This document shows positions 39,728-48,950 of a stretch of 64,000 nucleotides of DNA, one piece after another. Positions within the stretch are counted from its first letter, which is position 1. The number at the start of each line of letters is the position of its first letter. The stretch is from Stenotrophomonas maltophilia (lineage in GTDB: Bacteria > Pseudomonadota > Gammaproteobacteria > Xanthomonadales > Xanthomonadaceae): NCBI GenBank assembly GCA_002387845.1, contig DGLB01000060.1, positions 1 to 64,000 of the forward strand. The letters run 5' to 3'. The position numbers and the translations under genes are program-made. Under the pieces are notes generated by a model. The model was not told where the DNA came from. It saw only the letters and a list, made by a program, of their open reading frames with translations, and searched no databases.

Positions 39728-40001
39728 GGGGGAACATTATCGCGTGGGGACGGGCCCTGCGTGTCCACGCAATGCATGCCAAACACGACGCGGCGCGATG
39801 ACGCCGTTCTGCCTGAAAATTGTGCATCCGCACACGCGACGGGACGGCCGTCACATTCGCCGAACCGATTGGAACAGCAGGTGTTCCGCGATTCCTGAAT
39901 TCATTCGCGACATCGCGCCGATCGCGTTCGGTCCAACTACGTCAGGTCCCGGAGGAAAACCAATTCCGCTATCGTTCGCCCGTCCTGCATGGTGGACACA
40001 A
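39728..40001. other. Intergenic region upstream of structured leader
   Basis: No gene seen between alkB and the leader. A GGAACA/TGTTCC hairpin lies near 39870-39890. The promoter for the 40170 gene is probably between 39900 and 40000, but I cannot place hexamers with confidence. Confidence 0.5.
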
Positions 40002-40157
40002 GGAGTCTGAAAACTCCACGAGTACCTGAAGTTGCACGGCCTGCGTCGGGAGGGTGACGGAATACAACACCCTCGCGGAAATACGTCGCACCGGTTGGTA
40101 CTCGTACGGTTTTCAGCCTCCCGACATCCCTCGCCAGCCCGGCGAGGGAGTTTTCCG
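40002..40157 (+). ncRNA. Structured leader RNA ending in terminator-like hairpin
   Basis: Two 25-nt arms, 40002-40026 and 40097-40121, are complementary at 21 of 25 positions and enclose a second hairpin (GAGGGTG 40050-40056 with CACCCTC 40068-40074). A competing 9-bp helix is possible between GTCGGGAGG (40045-40053) and CCTCCCGAC (40117-40125), which would break the main stem. A third stem, TCCCTCGCC-AGCCC-GGCGAGGGA (40127-40149), runs into GTTTT, then GGAG and the ATG at 40170. Mutually exclusive helices plus a terminator-like stem suggest attenuation, a riboswitch, or a small RNA that ends before the gene. Confidence 0.6.
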
Positions 40158-40169
40158 GAGACCTGCACC

Positions 40170-40448
40170 ATGCGCTTCAACCGTTTCGACCCCTACAACC
40201 GCGCCCTCGCCACCAGCACGCTGCACTGGAACATCCCCCGCAGCCTGGTCGTTGGCGGTCTGCACTACGTTCAACACGGCACCACCGGCCTGATGGTTCC
40301 CTGGCTGGATATGCGCGGCATGTGGATGCAGCGGGCCCAGTTCGACGAAGGCCGCCGCATCTATCTGGGCGTCAATCCCGGCACGATCCTGCTCAGCACC
40401 GACAAGGACGCCGTACGCACCATGGCGCGGCTGCGCCGTTGGTGGTGA
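40170..40448 (+). CDS. SymE-like small protein
   Basis: 92 aa; GGAG 9 nt before ATG 40170. Residues about 43-78 (VPWLDMRGMWMQRAQF, then GRRIYLGVNPGTILLSTD) follow the pattern of SymE, the SOS-induced toxin of a type I toxin-antitoxin pair in E. coli: a VP-hydrophobic strand, GxW(L/M)xxAxF, G..V.V.V..G.I.LT. The fold is AbrB-like. The leader before it is heavily structured, which fits RNA-based control. No LexA box was found. The arginine-rich ends differ from E. coli SymE. Whether it is toxic is unknown. Confidence 0.6.
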   Translation: MRFNRFDPYNRALATSTLHWNIPRSLVVGGLHYVQHGTTGLMVPWLDMRGMWMQRAQFDEGRRIYLGVNPGTILLSTDKDAVRTMARLRRWW

Positions 40449-40469
40449 GCCGATGAACTTACGACAGCG

Positions 40470-40499
40470 GTAGCGCCCAGAAGCGCAACCGGGCGCTAC
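40470..40499 (+). terminator. GTAG-headed hairpin after SymE-like gene
   Basis: Perfect 9-bp arms GTAGCGCCC / GGGCGCTAC with a 12-nt loop, 21 bp after the stop. It could be a REP element serving as terminator or 3' end stabiliser. Confidence 0.55.
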
Positions 40500-40589
40500 T
40501 GCATTGCCGAGGCGTTTTGCCCTCCACACCCCCTCACACAATGTTCACGCAGTTCTTGCAGAAATCCATCTTGCGGGGGCGCATGCATC

Positions 40590-40925
40590 ATGAAATTCGG
40601 GGTGGACGCCATGATCCAAGTGGAGAGCATCGAGAGTCTTTCGCCACCGACGTCCGTGGACGTCGCAATGAATCGCACCCGCGCTGACAGCTTGATCACC
40701 ATTGAGACGGGTGACTTCATTCTTCATCAACTCAGCGGCCACATCGCTCAGGGAGAAACGGTCAGCCTGAAATCGGTGACGCTGCACGGCGCGGTTCGCA
40801 TCACCGGAATCATCAATTCCCATCGACTCTATCGGCATCTGGTCGATCTGGTCCCTCGTATCAGAGAGCAGGTAGCGGGAATCAACAGTATCGATGTGAG
40901 CAGGGTCATTCGCCCGGGAGCCTGA
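40590..40925 (+). CDS. Small unrecognised protein, possibly BON-like
   Basis: 111 aa from ATG 40590 (ATG 40611 also possible). The second half reads SVTLHGAVRITGIINSHRLY, then a helix and VAGINSIDVSRV. That strand-helix-strand order with G-V-x-G and a closing GI-x-x-I/V resembles a BON domain, but the match is by eye only. There is no signal peptide. It stands alone between the SymE-like gene and a convergent membrane protein. Confidence 0.5.
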   Translation: MKFGVDAMIQVESIESLSPPTSVDVAMNRTRADSLITIETGDFILHQLSGHIAQGETVSLKSVTLHGAVRITGIINSHRLYRHLVDLVPRIREQVAGINSIDVSRVIRPGA

Positions 40926-40963
40926 GCCGAGCGACGCATGCATCGGCAGACGTCAACAGGGCC

Positions 40964-42172
40964 TCACCTGAGGTGAGGTGAGGCACCCTGCGTCTGCTTC
41001 CAACGGTCCAGCGTTACCAGCAATGCGTAGGTCAGCAGCAGGAACACCGGCAGCACCACGCGCTTGACGCTGGTGGCCAGGTGCCATTCCAGGTCATGCG
41101 GCGTACCCAGGTACACCGCATACAGCACGCCGGCATACACCAGGCCCGCCACTGCGCCCGCCAGCACCACCGGGTTCGCCCAGGTGCGCCGCCACAGCAC
41201 CGCCAGCACCAGCAGCGGCACCAGCGCCCACTCACGGAACAGCTTCTTCAGAATCAGCGTGCTGTTGGACAGCTCCGGCAGGCGTGCCAGCAACTGCCCC
41301 TTCATGTCGCTCGAGGCCAGGTCATTGGTCAGCTGCGCACTGGCCACCGCCAACTTCCACGCCAGCAGCGGCAGCATGCCCACCACGAACGCGATCAACA
41401 GCGCCCATGGCACCCGCCGCTCGCGCAGCAGGACCGCAGCAGCGGTGGCCGCTGTGATCACCGCAGCCAGCACCATGCCTTCATTCTTGATCAGCGACAG
41501 CACCGCCGTGCTGAGCACGAACGGCAGCAACTCGCCCCAGGCGATGCGCTCCGTACGCTCCGTGCAGCGCGCCGCGCAAGCCAGCGCGGCGACCGCATAC
41601 ACCGCCAGCAACGCATCCATGTAGCCATCGGCCAGATAGCGGCCTCCAACCTGCAGCGTAACCACCGCAAACAACCCCGCCATCCACCAGGAACGCAGGC
41701 TGCGCGCGATCAGCAACAACGCCGGCAGCAGCAGCAAGGTGCCGGCCGCCTTGGGGAACAGCTCGTTCCAGTGCCCGACCAGCTGTGCTGAACTGGCGGA
41801 CAGCAGCGGCACCAGTGCCGGGTAGTCGTTATGGCTGAAGCCTGCGTACCCATCCAACATGGCGTACAGCGAGCCATCCTCGAAAATGCGGCGAGCATGG
41901 AACAGCCAGATCGAGCGCGGGTCCCACTCATCCGTCGGGCTGCCCAGTGAAATCACCAGCAGCGCCAGCACGACGGCCACCATCCACGCGGCGCGCGGGT
42001 CGCGGACGGTGGACACCGCCCACACGACAGCCGCCAGCAGCGCGACGAACGCCAGCAAGGTGGGAAGGCCAACGCCGCCGAGCGCCGCCAGCACGTAGGC
42101 GGCCATCACACAGCACAACATGGCCACGGCAGGACGCCGCATCGCGTCAGGGGCAGTCAACGAGGACAACAC
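40964..42172 (-). CDS. Polytopic membrane glycosyltransferase-like protein (GT39/PMT-like)
   Basis: 402 aa from GTG 42172 with GGAAGGAG 5 nt upstream. About eleven hydrophobic helices. The first periplasmic loop has SPTDEWDPRSIWLFHARRIF, with the acidic pair expected of GT-C enzymes using polyprenyl-phosphate sugars, and NDYPALVPLL follows. The start lies inside the upstream 129-aa gene (26-bp overlap), so the two are expressed together. The sugar and acceptor are unknown. Confidence 0.7.
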   Translation of the reverse strand: MLSSLTAPDAMRRPAVAMLCCVMAAYVLAALGGVGLPTLLAFVALLAAVVWAVSTVRDPRAAWMVAVVLALLVISLGSPTDEWDPRSIWLFHARRIFEDGSLYAMLDGYAGFSHNDYPALVPLLSASSAQLVGHWNELFPKAAGTLLLLPALLLIARSLRSWWMAGLFAVVTLQVGGRYLADGYMDALLAVYAVAALACAARCTERTERIAWGELLPFVLSTAVLSLIKNEGMVLAAVITAATAAAVLLRERRVPWALLIAFVVGMLPLLAWKLAVASAQLTNDLASSDMKGQLLARLPELSNSTLILKKLFREWALVPLLVLAVLWRRTWANPVVLAGAVAGLVYAGVLYAVYLGTPHDLEWHLATSVKRVVLPVFLLLTYALLVTLDRWKQTQGASPHLR

Positions 42173-42536
42173 GGTCGCTCCTTCCAAGTTCAGTGCAATC
42201 GGTGCGGTCCGGACCCGGTGCCTTCCACAGCATGCGGCCGCTCTGGGCTTCATGCAGGCGTGCGGGGTACAGCGCCTCCCAATGGCGCTGCTGCAGCAAC
42301 GGGTCATCGCTCAATCCACCGCCCAGCGCCAGCGGCGCTTCAGACGGATGCGCCTGAAGCAACGCACGGGATTCGGCCACTTCCACGGGCACCGAGGCAG
42401 CGAAGCCCGCATCGGCCTTGAACGCCTGGGCAAGCAGCGGCCGCTCGAAATGCACATCCTTGGCGATGCCGCGCAGCGACACCGCAATACCAAGCGCGAT
42501 CAACACCGCCACGCCTGTCGTCCCGACTCTGTTCAC
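42147..42536 (-). CDS. Small membrane-anchored or periplasmic protein
   Basis: 129 aa from GTG 42536. One N-terminal hydrophobic helix (VGTTGVAVLIALGIAVSL) serves as anchor or signal; the rest is polar with two Cys near the C-terminus (TDCTEL, VDCP). No family recognised. It overlaps the start of the GT39-like gene, suggesting a partner protein. Confidence 0.6.
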   Translation of the reverse strand: MNRVGTTGVAVLIALGIAVSLRGIAKDVHFERPLLAQAFKADAGFAASVPVEVAESRALLQAHPSEAPLALGGGLSDDPLLQQRHWEALYPARLHEAQSGRMLWKAPGPDRTDCTELGRSDRVVLVDCP

Positions 42537-42590
42537 AGCAGCGTTCCGCCAACCCGAAGCGCGGCAGCTTAGCAGCCGCGCCCCGGCGGG

Positions 42591-43220
42591 TCACCCGGTG
42601 AAGGCGACCCCGGTTTTTTCCTTCAGCTCGGCCGTATCCACGCCCGGCGCGGCTTCCACCAGTACCAGGCCCTTGTCGGTGACGTCGAACACGGCCAGAT
42701 CCGTGATGATGCGATCCACCACGCCCACGCCGGTCAGCGGCAGCGTGCATTCGGGCAGGATCTTGTGTTCGCCGTTCTTGGCGGTGTGCTCCATCAGCAC
42801 CACCACGCGCTGCACGCCGGCCACCAGATCCATCGCGCCGCCCATACCCTTGACCATCTTGCCGGGCACCATCCAGTTGGCCAGGTCGCCCTTGTCGGTG
42901 ACCTGCATCGCACCCAGTATGGCCAGGTTGACGTGGCCGCCGCGGATCATCGCGAAGCTGTCGTGGCTGCCAAAGTAGCTGGCCCCGGCGCGCGCGGTCA
43001 CGGTCTGCTTGCCGGCGTTGATCAGGTCGGCGTCCACTTCGGCTTCGGTCGGGAACGGGCCGATACCGAGCAGGCCGTTTTCCGACTGCAGCCACACGTC
43101 CACGCCATCGGGAATATGGTTGGCCACCAGGGTCGGCAGGCCGATGCCCAGGTTCACGTAAGCACCGTCGGTAAGCTCACGGGCGGCGCGCTGCGCCATT
43201 TCATCGCGGGTCCATGCCAT
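42591..43220 (-). CDS. scoB: 3-oxoacid CoA-transferase subunit B
   Basis: Moves CoA between succinyl-CoA and acetoacetate, in ketone-body or short-chain acid use. 209 aa. The catalytic Glu is in the SENGLLGIGP motif; GIGLPTLVANHIP starts the fold. It begins 1 bp after the subunit A stop. Could also be annotated as a succinyl-CoA:3-ketoacid transferase or atoA-like; the substrate is inferred from family. Confidence 0.93.
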   Translation of the reverse strand: MAWTRDEMAQRAARELTDGAYVNLGIGLPTLVANHIPDGVDVWLQSENGLLGIGPFPTEAEVDADLINAGKQTVTARAGASYFGSHDSFAMIRGGHVNLAILGAMQVTDKGDLANWMVPGKMVKGMGGAMDLVAGVQRVVVLMEHTAKNGEHKILPECTLPLTGVGVVDRIITDLAVFDVTDKGLVLVEAAPGVDTAELKEKTGVAFTG

Positions 43221-43221
43221 C

Positions 43222-43944
43222 TCAGTTGCCCTCCGCACGCACGGTGCGCTGTTCGATCCGCTTTTCCGGGGTGGGGTTGTGCACGATGCGGTGCACGTAG
43301 ATGCCCGGCAGGTGCACCTGGTCCGGATCGATGCTGCCGACCGGCACCACCTCTTCCACCTCCACGACGCACAGCTTGCCGGCCATCGCACACGCCGGAT
43401 TGAAGTTGCGCGCGGTTTTACGGAACACCAGGTTGCCGGCTTCGTCGGCCTTCCATGCCTTCACCAGCGCCACGTCGGCGCGCAGCGCGGTTTCCATCAC
43501 GTAGTGCTTGCCGTCGAACTCGCGGGTTTCCTTGCCGTCGGCAACCACGGTGCCGTAGCCGGTGGCGGTGAAGAAGGCCGGAATGCCGGCCCCACCGGCG
43601 CGCAGGCGCTCGGCCAGGGTGCCCTGCGGATTGAACTCAAGCTCCAGCTCACCGGCCAGGAACTGACGTTCGAATTCCTTGTTCTCGCCCACATAGGACG
43701 AAATCATCTTCTTGATCTGGCGCGTTTCCAGCAACTGGCCGAGCCCGAAGCCATCCACGCCGGCATTGTTGGAAATCACCGTCAGGCCCTTCACCCCGGT
43801 GTCGCGCAAGGCCGCAATCAGCGCCTCGGGAATGCCGCACAGGCCGAAACCGCCAACCGCCAGGGTCTGGCCATCGGCCACCACGCCCTGCAGGGCCTCG
43901 GCAGCGCTGGCGTAGCGCTTGCTTTTGGACGTAGGTCGTTCCAT
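43222..43944 (-). CDS. scoA: 3-oxoacid CoA-transferase subunit A
   Basis: Partner of ScoB. 240 aa. It carries the CoA-binding glycine motif GGFGLCGIPEALI and the family segments ISNNAGVDGFGLG and RKTARNFNPACAMAG. It diverges from the SNF2 helicase with 88 bp between, where its promoter must lie. Confidence 0.94.
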   Translation of the reverse strand: MERPTSKSKRYASAAEALQGVVADGQTLAVGGFGLCGIPEALIAALRDTGVKGLTVISNNAGVDGFGLGQLLETRQIKKMISSYVGENKEFERQFLAGELELEFNPQGTLAERLRAGGAGIPAFFTATGYGTVVADGKETREFDGKHYVMETALRADVALVKAWKADEAGNLVFRKTARNFNPACAMAGKLCVVEVEEVVPVGSIDPDQVHLPGIYVHRIVHNPTPEKRIEQRTVRAEGN

Positions 43945-44032
43945 TCCAATTACCTTGCTCGGGGATAATGCCCCATTCTAGCGATACCGGATGACGCGTC
44001 TGAGTGCGGCGCAACAAAGCAGGAGACCCCTC

Positions 44033-47000
44033 ATGACCGCCACCTATACCCTGGACGACGTCCAGCGCTGGTTCGACCCGTGGACATTGGAGAAAAGCGC
44101 CAACTATCTGTTCGCGGTGCGGCAGCTGCGCCATGAAAACGACCAGATCACCGCGCTGGTGCAGGGCAGCGCACGTCGTCCTTACCACGTGTGGGCCGAC
44201 CTGAAAGCCAGCACCCGCACCGCGCGCAGCCGACTGGTCGCTGAATGCAGCTGCCCGGTCGGCCAGAACTGCAAGCATCTGGCCGCGGTCATGGCACAGG
44301 GGCTGGACCTGGTGCAGGTGAGCCCCCCGCTGGAGCTGCCGGCCGCGCCGCTGACCCTGCAGCAGCCACCGCGCACGGAACTGCTGCAGGCGCTGTCGCG
44401 CTGGCATGCGCGTCACAGCGGCGCGAGCGGCCCGGCCACGCCCGCCAAGCCAACGCGCGGCATCTGCTACGACCTCTCCGCGTTCCAGCATCGCCTCGCC
44501 GTGCACGTGCAGCGCACCAAGCGGGCCGCGGATGGCACCGTCAAGCGCGAGAAGCTGCTCAGCCTGGCTCCCGACCTGTTCCTGGCTCCGGCCGGCTACC
44601 TCACCCAGGACGACATCGCCGTGTTGTCGCAGCTGTGGCTGCTGCAGCACCATCACGACAATCGTGACCGGATCGACATCGTGGCCCTGCTGCGGCAGAT
44701 CGTCGCCACCGGCCGCGCCTTCATTGCCCACGCAGCTGCGCCGGTGCCGGCGCGCTGGGCGCAGACGCGAACGGGCACGCTGCACTGGAAGGCCAGCGAG
44801 TACAACGGTCGCCTGCGCGCAATGCCTTCGCTGCAGGTGGAAGGCGGTGGCGAGGGCAGCGTGCACGGCCGCTCGGCCTGCTACCTGGACATCAACACCG
44901 GCGAGGTGGGGGCACTGCAGCTGGCGATGGCAGCCGAAGATGCCGGTGCCTTTCTGGACCTGCCCGGGGTGTTTCCCGAAGAGACCGCGCTGGTCAGCCA
45001 GGCCCTGCAGCAGATCAACCCGGCCCTGCCCCACCCGGGCAACGACGATGCATTGCCGGTGCTGGATGCCGTGCCGGTGGTCCCGGTCCTGCGCCTGCAC
45101 AGCGTGGAGCATCGCCCCATGTGGCTGCCCCAGCACGCCCCCTCCGAATGGCGCGATTTCGCCACCGCCACGTTCGTATACGGAACCAACAGCCGGCATC
45201 TGGATGACCCGTCGGTCTTCGTGCAGGACGATCTGGGCCAGCTGAGCCTGCTGGCCCGGGATGCGGCCGAGGAGCATCTGCGCGAGCGCGAACTGCAGTC
45301 GGCGGGCCTGTACCGCGACCCGCGACCGGTGGAGGTCCAGCCCGCCACGGGGCCGCAGTTCCTGCCACGCAGTGGCGACTGGGCGCAGTTCCTGCAGAAC
45401 GAGGTGCCACAGCTGGAGGCGCTGGGCTGGCGGGTGGAACCGGATGACGCGTTCCGCCACCGGGTGACCGAGGTCGAAGCGATCACCCTGGATGTGCAGG
45501 CCGACCGCGACGTGCCCGGCTGGTTCGAGATCGGCCTGGACATCGAGGTGGACGGCCAGACCCTGGCGCTGGCTCCGCTGCTGCAGCAGGTGCTGAGCAC
45601 CGACCCACGCTGGTCGCGCGGCGCGGCATCCGTCATTGCCGACGATGAGCTGGTGCTGTTGCCCTCCACGGGCCCACGCCGGCTGGCACTGCGCGCTGCC
45701 CGGCTCAAGCCGCTGGTTGCGCTGCTGGGCGACCTGTTCGGTCCGCGCCGCTCGCGCCTGCGCATTCCGCTGCACGACCATGCCCGTGTGCGCACGCTGC
45801 AGGACACCGCCGGGCTGCGGCTCAAGGACGACGCGACGGCGCGCAGCGTGGCCCAGCGCCTGCTGGATGGCCCGGCGATGACGCCGGCGCAGCCACCTGC
45901 AGGCCTGCAGGCCGCCTTGCGCCCTTACCAGCTGGATGGCCTGAGCTGGCTGCAGCACCTGCGCCAGCATGGTCTGGGCGGCGTGCTGGCCGACGACATG
46001 GGCCTGGGCAAAACCCTGCAGACCCTGGCCCACATCCAATTGGAGAAGGAGGCCGGGCGTCTGCGCCAGCCGGTGCTGGTGGTGGTGCCGACCTCGCTGC
46101 TGCACAACTGGCAGGCCGAGGCAGAGCGGTTCACCCCCGACCTGCGCGTGCTGGTGCTGCACGGCCCCTCGCGCGCGGAAAGCTTCGCGCAGATTCCGCG
46201 ACATGACCTGGTGCTGACCACCTACGCGCTGCTGTGGCGCGATGAAGAGGTACTGCGGGAGCAGACCTGGCATCTGCTGGTGCTGGACGAGGCACAGCAG
46301 GCCAAGAACCCGCGCTCGCGCGCGGCCATGGCGCTGCGTGCGTTGAAGGCGAATCACCGCCTGTGCCTGACCGGCACGCCGATGGAGAACCATCTGGGCG
46401 AGTTGTGGACCCAGTTTGATTTCCTGCTGCCAGGCCTGCTGGGCAGCGAAAAAGTGTTCAACCAGCAGTGGCGTCACCCCATCGAGCGCCATGCCGACAC
46501 CCGGCGCGCGCAATGGCTGGCGCAACGGATGCGCCCGTTCCTGCTGCGCCGGCGCAAGGACGAGGTCGCGGCCGAACTGCCGGAGAAGACGCTGATCACC
46601 CGCAGCGTGGTGCTGGAAGGCGCGCAGCGCGACATGTACGAAACCGTGCGCGCCACCATGGAGGAGAAGGTGCGCCACGCGGTTGCGCAGCAGGGTCTGG
46701 CCCGAAGCCACATCGTGGTGCTGGACGCGCTGCTGAAGCTGCGCCAGGTGTGCTGTGACCCCCGCCTGCTGCCCGGCACGCGTGCGGGCACCGCAGCATC
46801 GGCCAAGCTGGACCTGTTGCGCGAAATGCTGCCGGAAATGGTCGAGGAAGGCCGCCGCATCCTGCTGTTCTCGCAGTTCACCAGCATGCTGGACCTGCTG
46901 GCACAGCTGCTGGATGAACTCGGGCTGGGGTATGCGATGTTGACCGGGCAGACCCGCGACCGGCAGACCCCGGTGCAGCGGTTCATGCAGGGCGAAGTAC

Positions 47001-47341
47001 CGATTTTCCTGATCAGCCTGAAGGCCGGCGGCGTGGGCCTGAACCTGACCCGGGCCGACACCGTGATCCATTTCGACCCGTGGTGGAACCCGGCGGCCGA
47101 GAACCAGGCGACCGACCGTGCACACCGCATCGGGCAGGAGCAGCCGGTGTTCGTCTACAAGTTGATCGCGGCCGGCAGCATCGAGGAGCGGATTGCCGAG
47201 ATGCAGGAGCGCAAGGCGGCGCTGGCTGAAACCATCCTGGATGACGGCGGCAGCACCGGCCCGCGCTTCAGCGACGAGGATCTGCAGGCATTGCTGGCGC
47301 CGTTGCCGGGGGTGGCGGCGGGTCGGCGGAAGCAGGGGTAG
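44033..47341 (+). CDS. SWIM zinc-finger SNF2-family helicase
   Basis: 1102 aa from ATG 44033 (AGGAG 8 nt upstream). N-terminal SWIM finger C72-x-C74-x5-C80-x-H82 (CSCPVGQNCKH). The middle 500 residues are a bacterial SNF2-associated domain. The ATPase starts near residue 625: motif I DDMGLGKTLQTL, motif II DEAQ, motif III LTGTPMENHLGELW, motif V/VI GLNLTRADTVIHFDPWWNP, then DRAHRIGQ. It is an ATP-driven DNA translocase with unknown partner proteins. It stands alone; its last 74 bp overlap the converging membrane-protein gene. Confidence 0.9.
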   Translation: MTATYTLDDVQRWFDPWTLEKSANYLFAVRQLRHENDQITALVQGSARRPYHVWADLKASTRTARSRLVAECSCPVGQNCKHLAAVMAQGLDLVQVSPPLELPAAPLTLQQPPRTELLQALSRWHARHSGASGPATPAKPTRGICYDLSAFQHRLAVHVQRTKRAADGTVKREKLLSLAPDLFLAPAGYLTQDDIAVLSQLWLLQHHHDNRDRIDIVALLRQIVATGRAFIAHAAAPVPARWAQTRTGTLHWKASEYNGRLRAMPSLQVEGGGEGSVHGRSACYLDINTGEVGALQLAMAAEDAGAFLDLPGVFPEETALVSQALQQINPALPHPGNDDALPVLDAVPVVPVLRLHSVEHRPMWLPQHAPSEWRDFATATFVYGTNSRHLDDPSVFVQDDLGQLSLLARDAAEEHLRERELQSAGLYRDPRPVEVQPATGPQFLPRSGDWAQFLQNEVPQLEALGWRVEPDDAFRHRVTEVEAITLDVQADRDVPGWFEIGLDIEVDGQTLALAPLLQQVLSTDPRWSRGAASVIADDELVLLPSTGPRRLALRAARLKPLVALLGDLFGPRRSRLRIPLHDHARVRTLQDTAGLRLKDDATARSVAQRLLDGPAMTPAQPPAGLQAALRPYQLDGLSWLQHLRQHGLGGVLADDMGLGKTLQTLAHIQLEKEAGRLRQPVLVVVPTSLLHNWQAEAERFTPDLRVLVLHGPSRAESFAQIPRHDLVLTTYALLWRDEEVLREQTWHLLVLDEAQQAKNPRSRAAMALRALKANHRLCLTGTPMENHLGELWTQFDFLLPGLLGSEKVFNQQWRHPIERHADTRRAQWLAQRMRPFLLRRRKDEVAAELPEKTLITRSVVLEGAQRDMYETVRATMEEKVRHAVAQQGLARSHIVVLDALLKLRQVCCDPRLLPGTRAGTAASAKLDLLREMLPEMVEEGRRILLFSQFTSMLDLLAQLLDELGLGYAMLTGQTRDRQTPVQRFMQGEVPIFLISLKAGGVGLNLTRADTVIHFDPWWNPAAENQATDRAHRIGQEQPVFVYKLIAAGSIEERIAEMQERKAALAETILDDGGSTGPRFSDEDLQALLAPLPGVAAGRRKQG

Positions 47342-48947
47342 CGCAGGCCCCCTGCCCCAGTACCCAGACCGGAGCGGTCGCCGAGCCGTTCATCAATACC
47401 TTCGGATGACGTGCGGCAAAAGCGGTGGCGGCCTGCAGACGGACTTGTGCCTGCTCGCACGCCGGAAGCGTGGGTTGCGGCGCATACCCGGGCGGGTAGT
47501 TGCCGGAGTAGCCGTTGAGCGTGGGCAGATTGCGTTCCTGAGCCAGAATGACGCCATCCAACTCGGTCACGTAGTACGGCTCCTCTTCGCGCAGCGGATT
47601 GAACAGCACGGTACCTGGTGGGAGCGTGGCAGGCATTTGCCGCTGCAACGCGGCCGTGCGTTCAAGCGCATCTGCTCGCCGAACGTAGTTGGTGTCATAG
47701 GTGGCCGCCTCGACGGCCATCAACCCCACCAGCCCCGTGATCAACACCGCCATGCCCCAGCGCCGACGCGGCACTGCGTCCACCGCCATGGCCACCAGCA
47801 GTGCCAGCGGCAACGCCATGACAAGCGCAATACGCGACACTGCCCGCACCGCTCCTACGCCCGGCAGGGCGGCCAGTGCCAGGTACAACGAATAGCGGTC
47901 GATGGTCAGGGTAAGCAGGAACAGCAGTAACAGCGACAACAGCGAGAGGGCCGCCAACCGGCTGCGTACCCGGACTGCCGCGAACAGCGCCAGCCCCAAG
48001 GTACCCACGCCGAAGAACAGCTGATGCTCCTGCCGCGCGGGCAAGGTACTGCCCAGCTGCTGGCTGAATCCACCCCACAGGCCGGAAAGATCCGCCAGCA
48101 AGTAGCTCTGCAGTCGCGGCGTCAACGTGGAAACCTCACCCAGTCCCCGCCCGAAGTGATAGAGCTTGGCGTAGTGCAGGTAGGGATACATCAGCAGCGC
48201 CACTGCCACCGCCGCCGCCGCCATCAGCACCAGTGACAGGGCACGCTCGCGCGGACAGGAGGGTCGGCGGCGCTGCTGCCAGTCCGCCAGCCAGGTGCTG
48301 GGCCAGGAACGATCCAGCAGCATCGCCGCCATGGCCCAGGCTGCCAGCAGCAGGATCAGAAACCAGCCCAGATAGATGGAGAGATAAAGCTGCAGCGTGA
48401 CAACCAGCGAAAGCGCAGCGAACCAGCGCCAGCGTCCGTCCTGAATGCAACGCTGCCACAGCAGCAGCCCCACTGGCACCAGGAAGCGATACGTCAGCTG
48501 CGCGTGACCGTGCTTGCTGATGGCCGGCAGCGCGAAGGTGAAGGCAAACGCGCCAATGGCGCTGGCCCAGGGCGAGAACTGCATCCGCCGGAAAACCAGA
48601 TGCGTCACCGCAAAGTTCGCCGTGAATCCGGCCAGGTACCAGAGGTCGAACGCCTGGTAACGATCGGCTCCCAGCGCGCGGAACCCCGCGTACAGCCAGG
48701 CGCTGCCCCAGTGATTGTCAGAAAACGTCAACACCCCCGGCATGGGCTGGAAGAACGTCGGGCTCAGCAGCCACCCTTCATGCCCGCTCAGCCAGCGATG
48801 GAAGTGCTCCAGCACGGCGCCATTGAACCGCGCATCACCGAGGTCGCCGGGAATACAGGCCAGCAGACAGGTGTGTTGCATTGGCATCAACCACAGGCCA
48901 AGCAGCGCGACCGCCAGGGGGGGGAGCCAGCGTTGAAGCGTGCCCAT
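47268..48947 (-). CDS. Large polytopic membrane protein, possible GtrC-type glycosyltransferase
   Basis: 559 aa with about 11-12 hydrophobic helices and a C-terminal periplasmic part of about 150 residues (REEEPYYVTELDGVILAQ) ending in a PPPPP tail. Not recognised with certainty. The first loop (LTFSDNHWGSAWLYAGF) and overall layout resemble GT-C enzymes. The position downstream of GtrB- and GtrA-like genes suggests the serotype-specific transferase of a three-component Gtr system. It ends inside the 3' end of the opposing helicase gene. Confidence 0.6.
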   Translation of the reverse strand: MGTLQRWLPPLAVALLGLWLMPMQHTCLLACIPGDLGDARFNGAVLEHFHRWLSGHEGWLLSPTFFQPMPGVLTFSDNHWGSAWLYAGFRALGADRYQAFDLWYLAGFTANFAVTHLVFRRMQFSPWASAIGAFAFTFALPAISKHGHAQLTYRFLVPVGLLLWQRCIQDGRWRWFAALSLVVTLQLYLSIYLGWFLILLLAAWAMAAMLLDRSWPSTWLADWQQRRRPSCPRERALSLVLMAAAAVAVALLMYPYLHYAKLYHFGRGLGEVSTLTPRLQSYLLADLSGLWGGFSQQLGSTLPARQEHQLFFGVGTLGLALFAAVRVRSRLAALSLLSLLLLFLLTLTIDRYSLYLALAALPGVGAVRAVSRIALVMALPLALLVAMAVDAVPRRRWGMAVLITGLVGLMAVEAATYDTNYVRRADALERTAALQRQMPATLPPGTVLFNPLREEEPYYVTELDGVILAQERNLPTLNGYSGNYPPGYAPQPTLPACEQAQVRLQAATAFAARHPKVLMNGSATAPVWVLGQGACATPASADPPPPPATAPAMPADPRR

Positions 48948-48950
48948 CGG

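Noticed and set aside
43649..47125. An 1158-codon minus-strand frame opposite the helicase
   Set aside because: It is antisense to intact SNF2 motifs and runs on into scoA. No domains.
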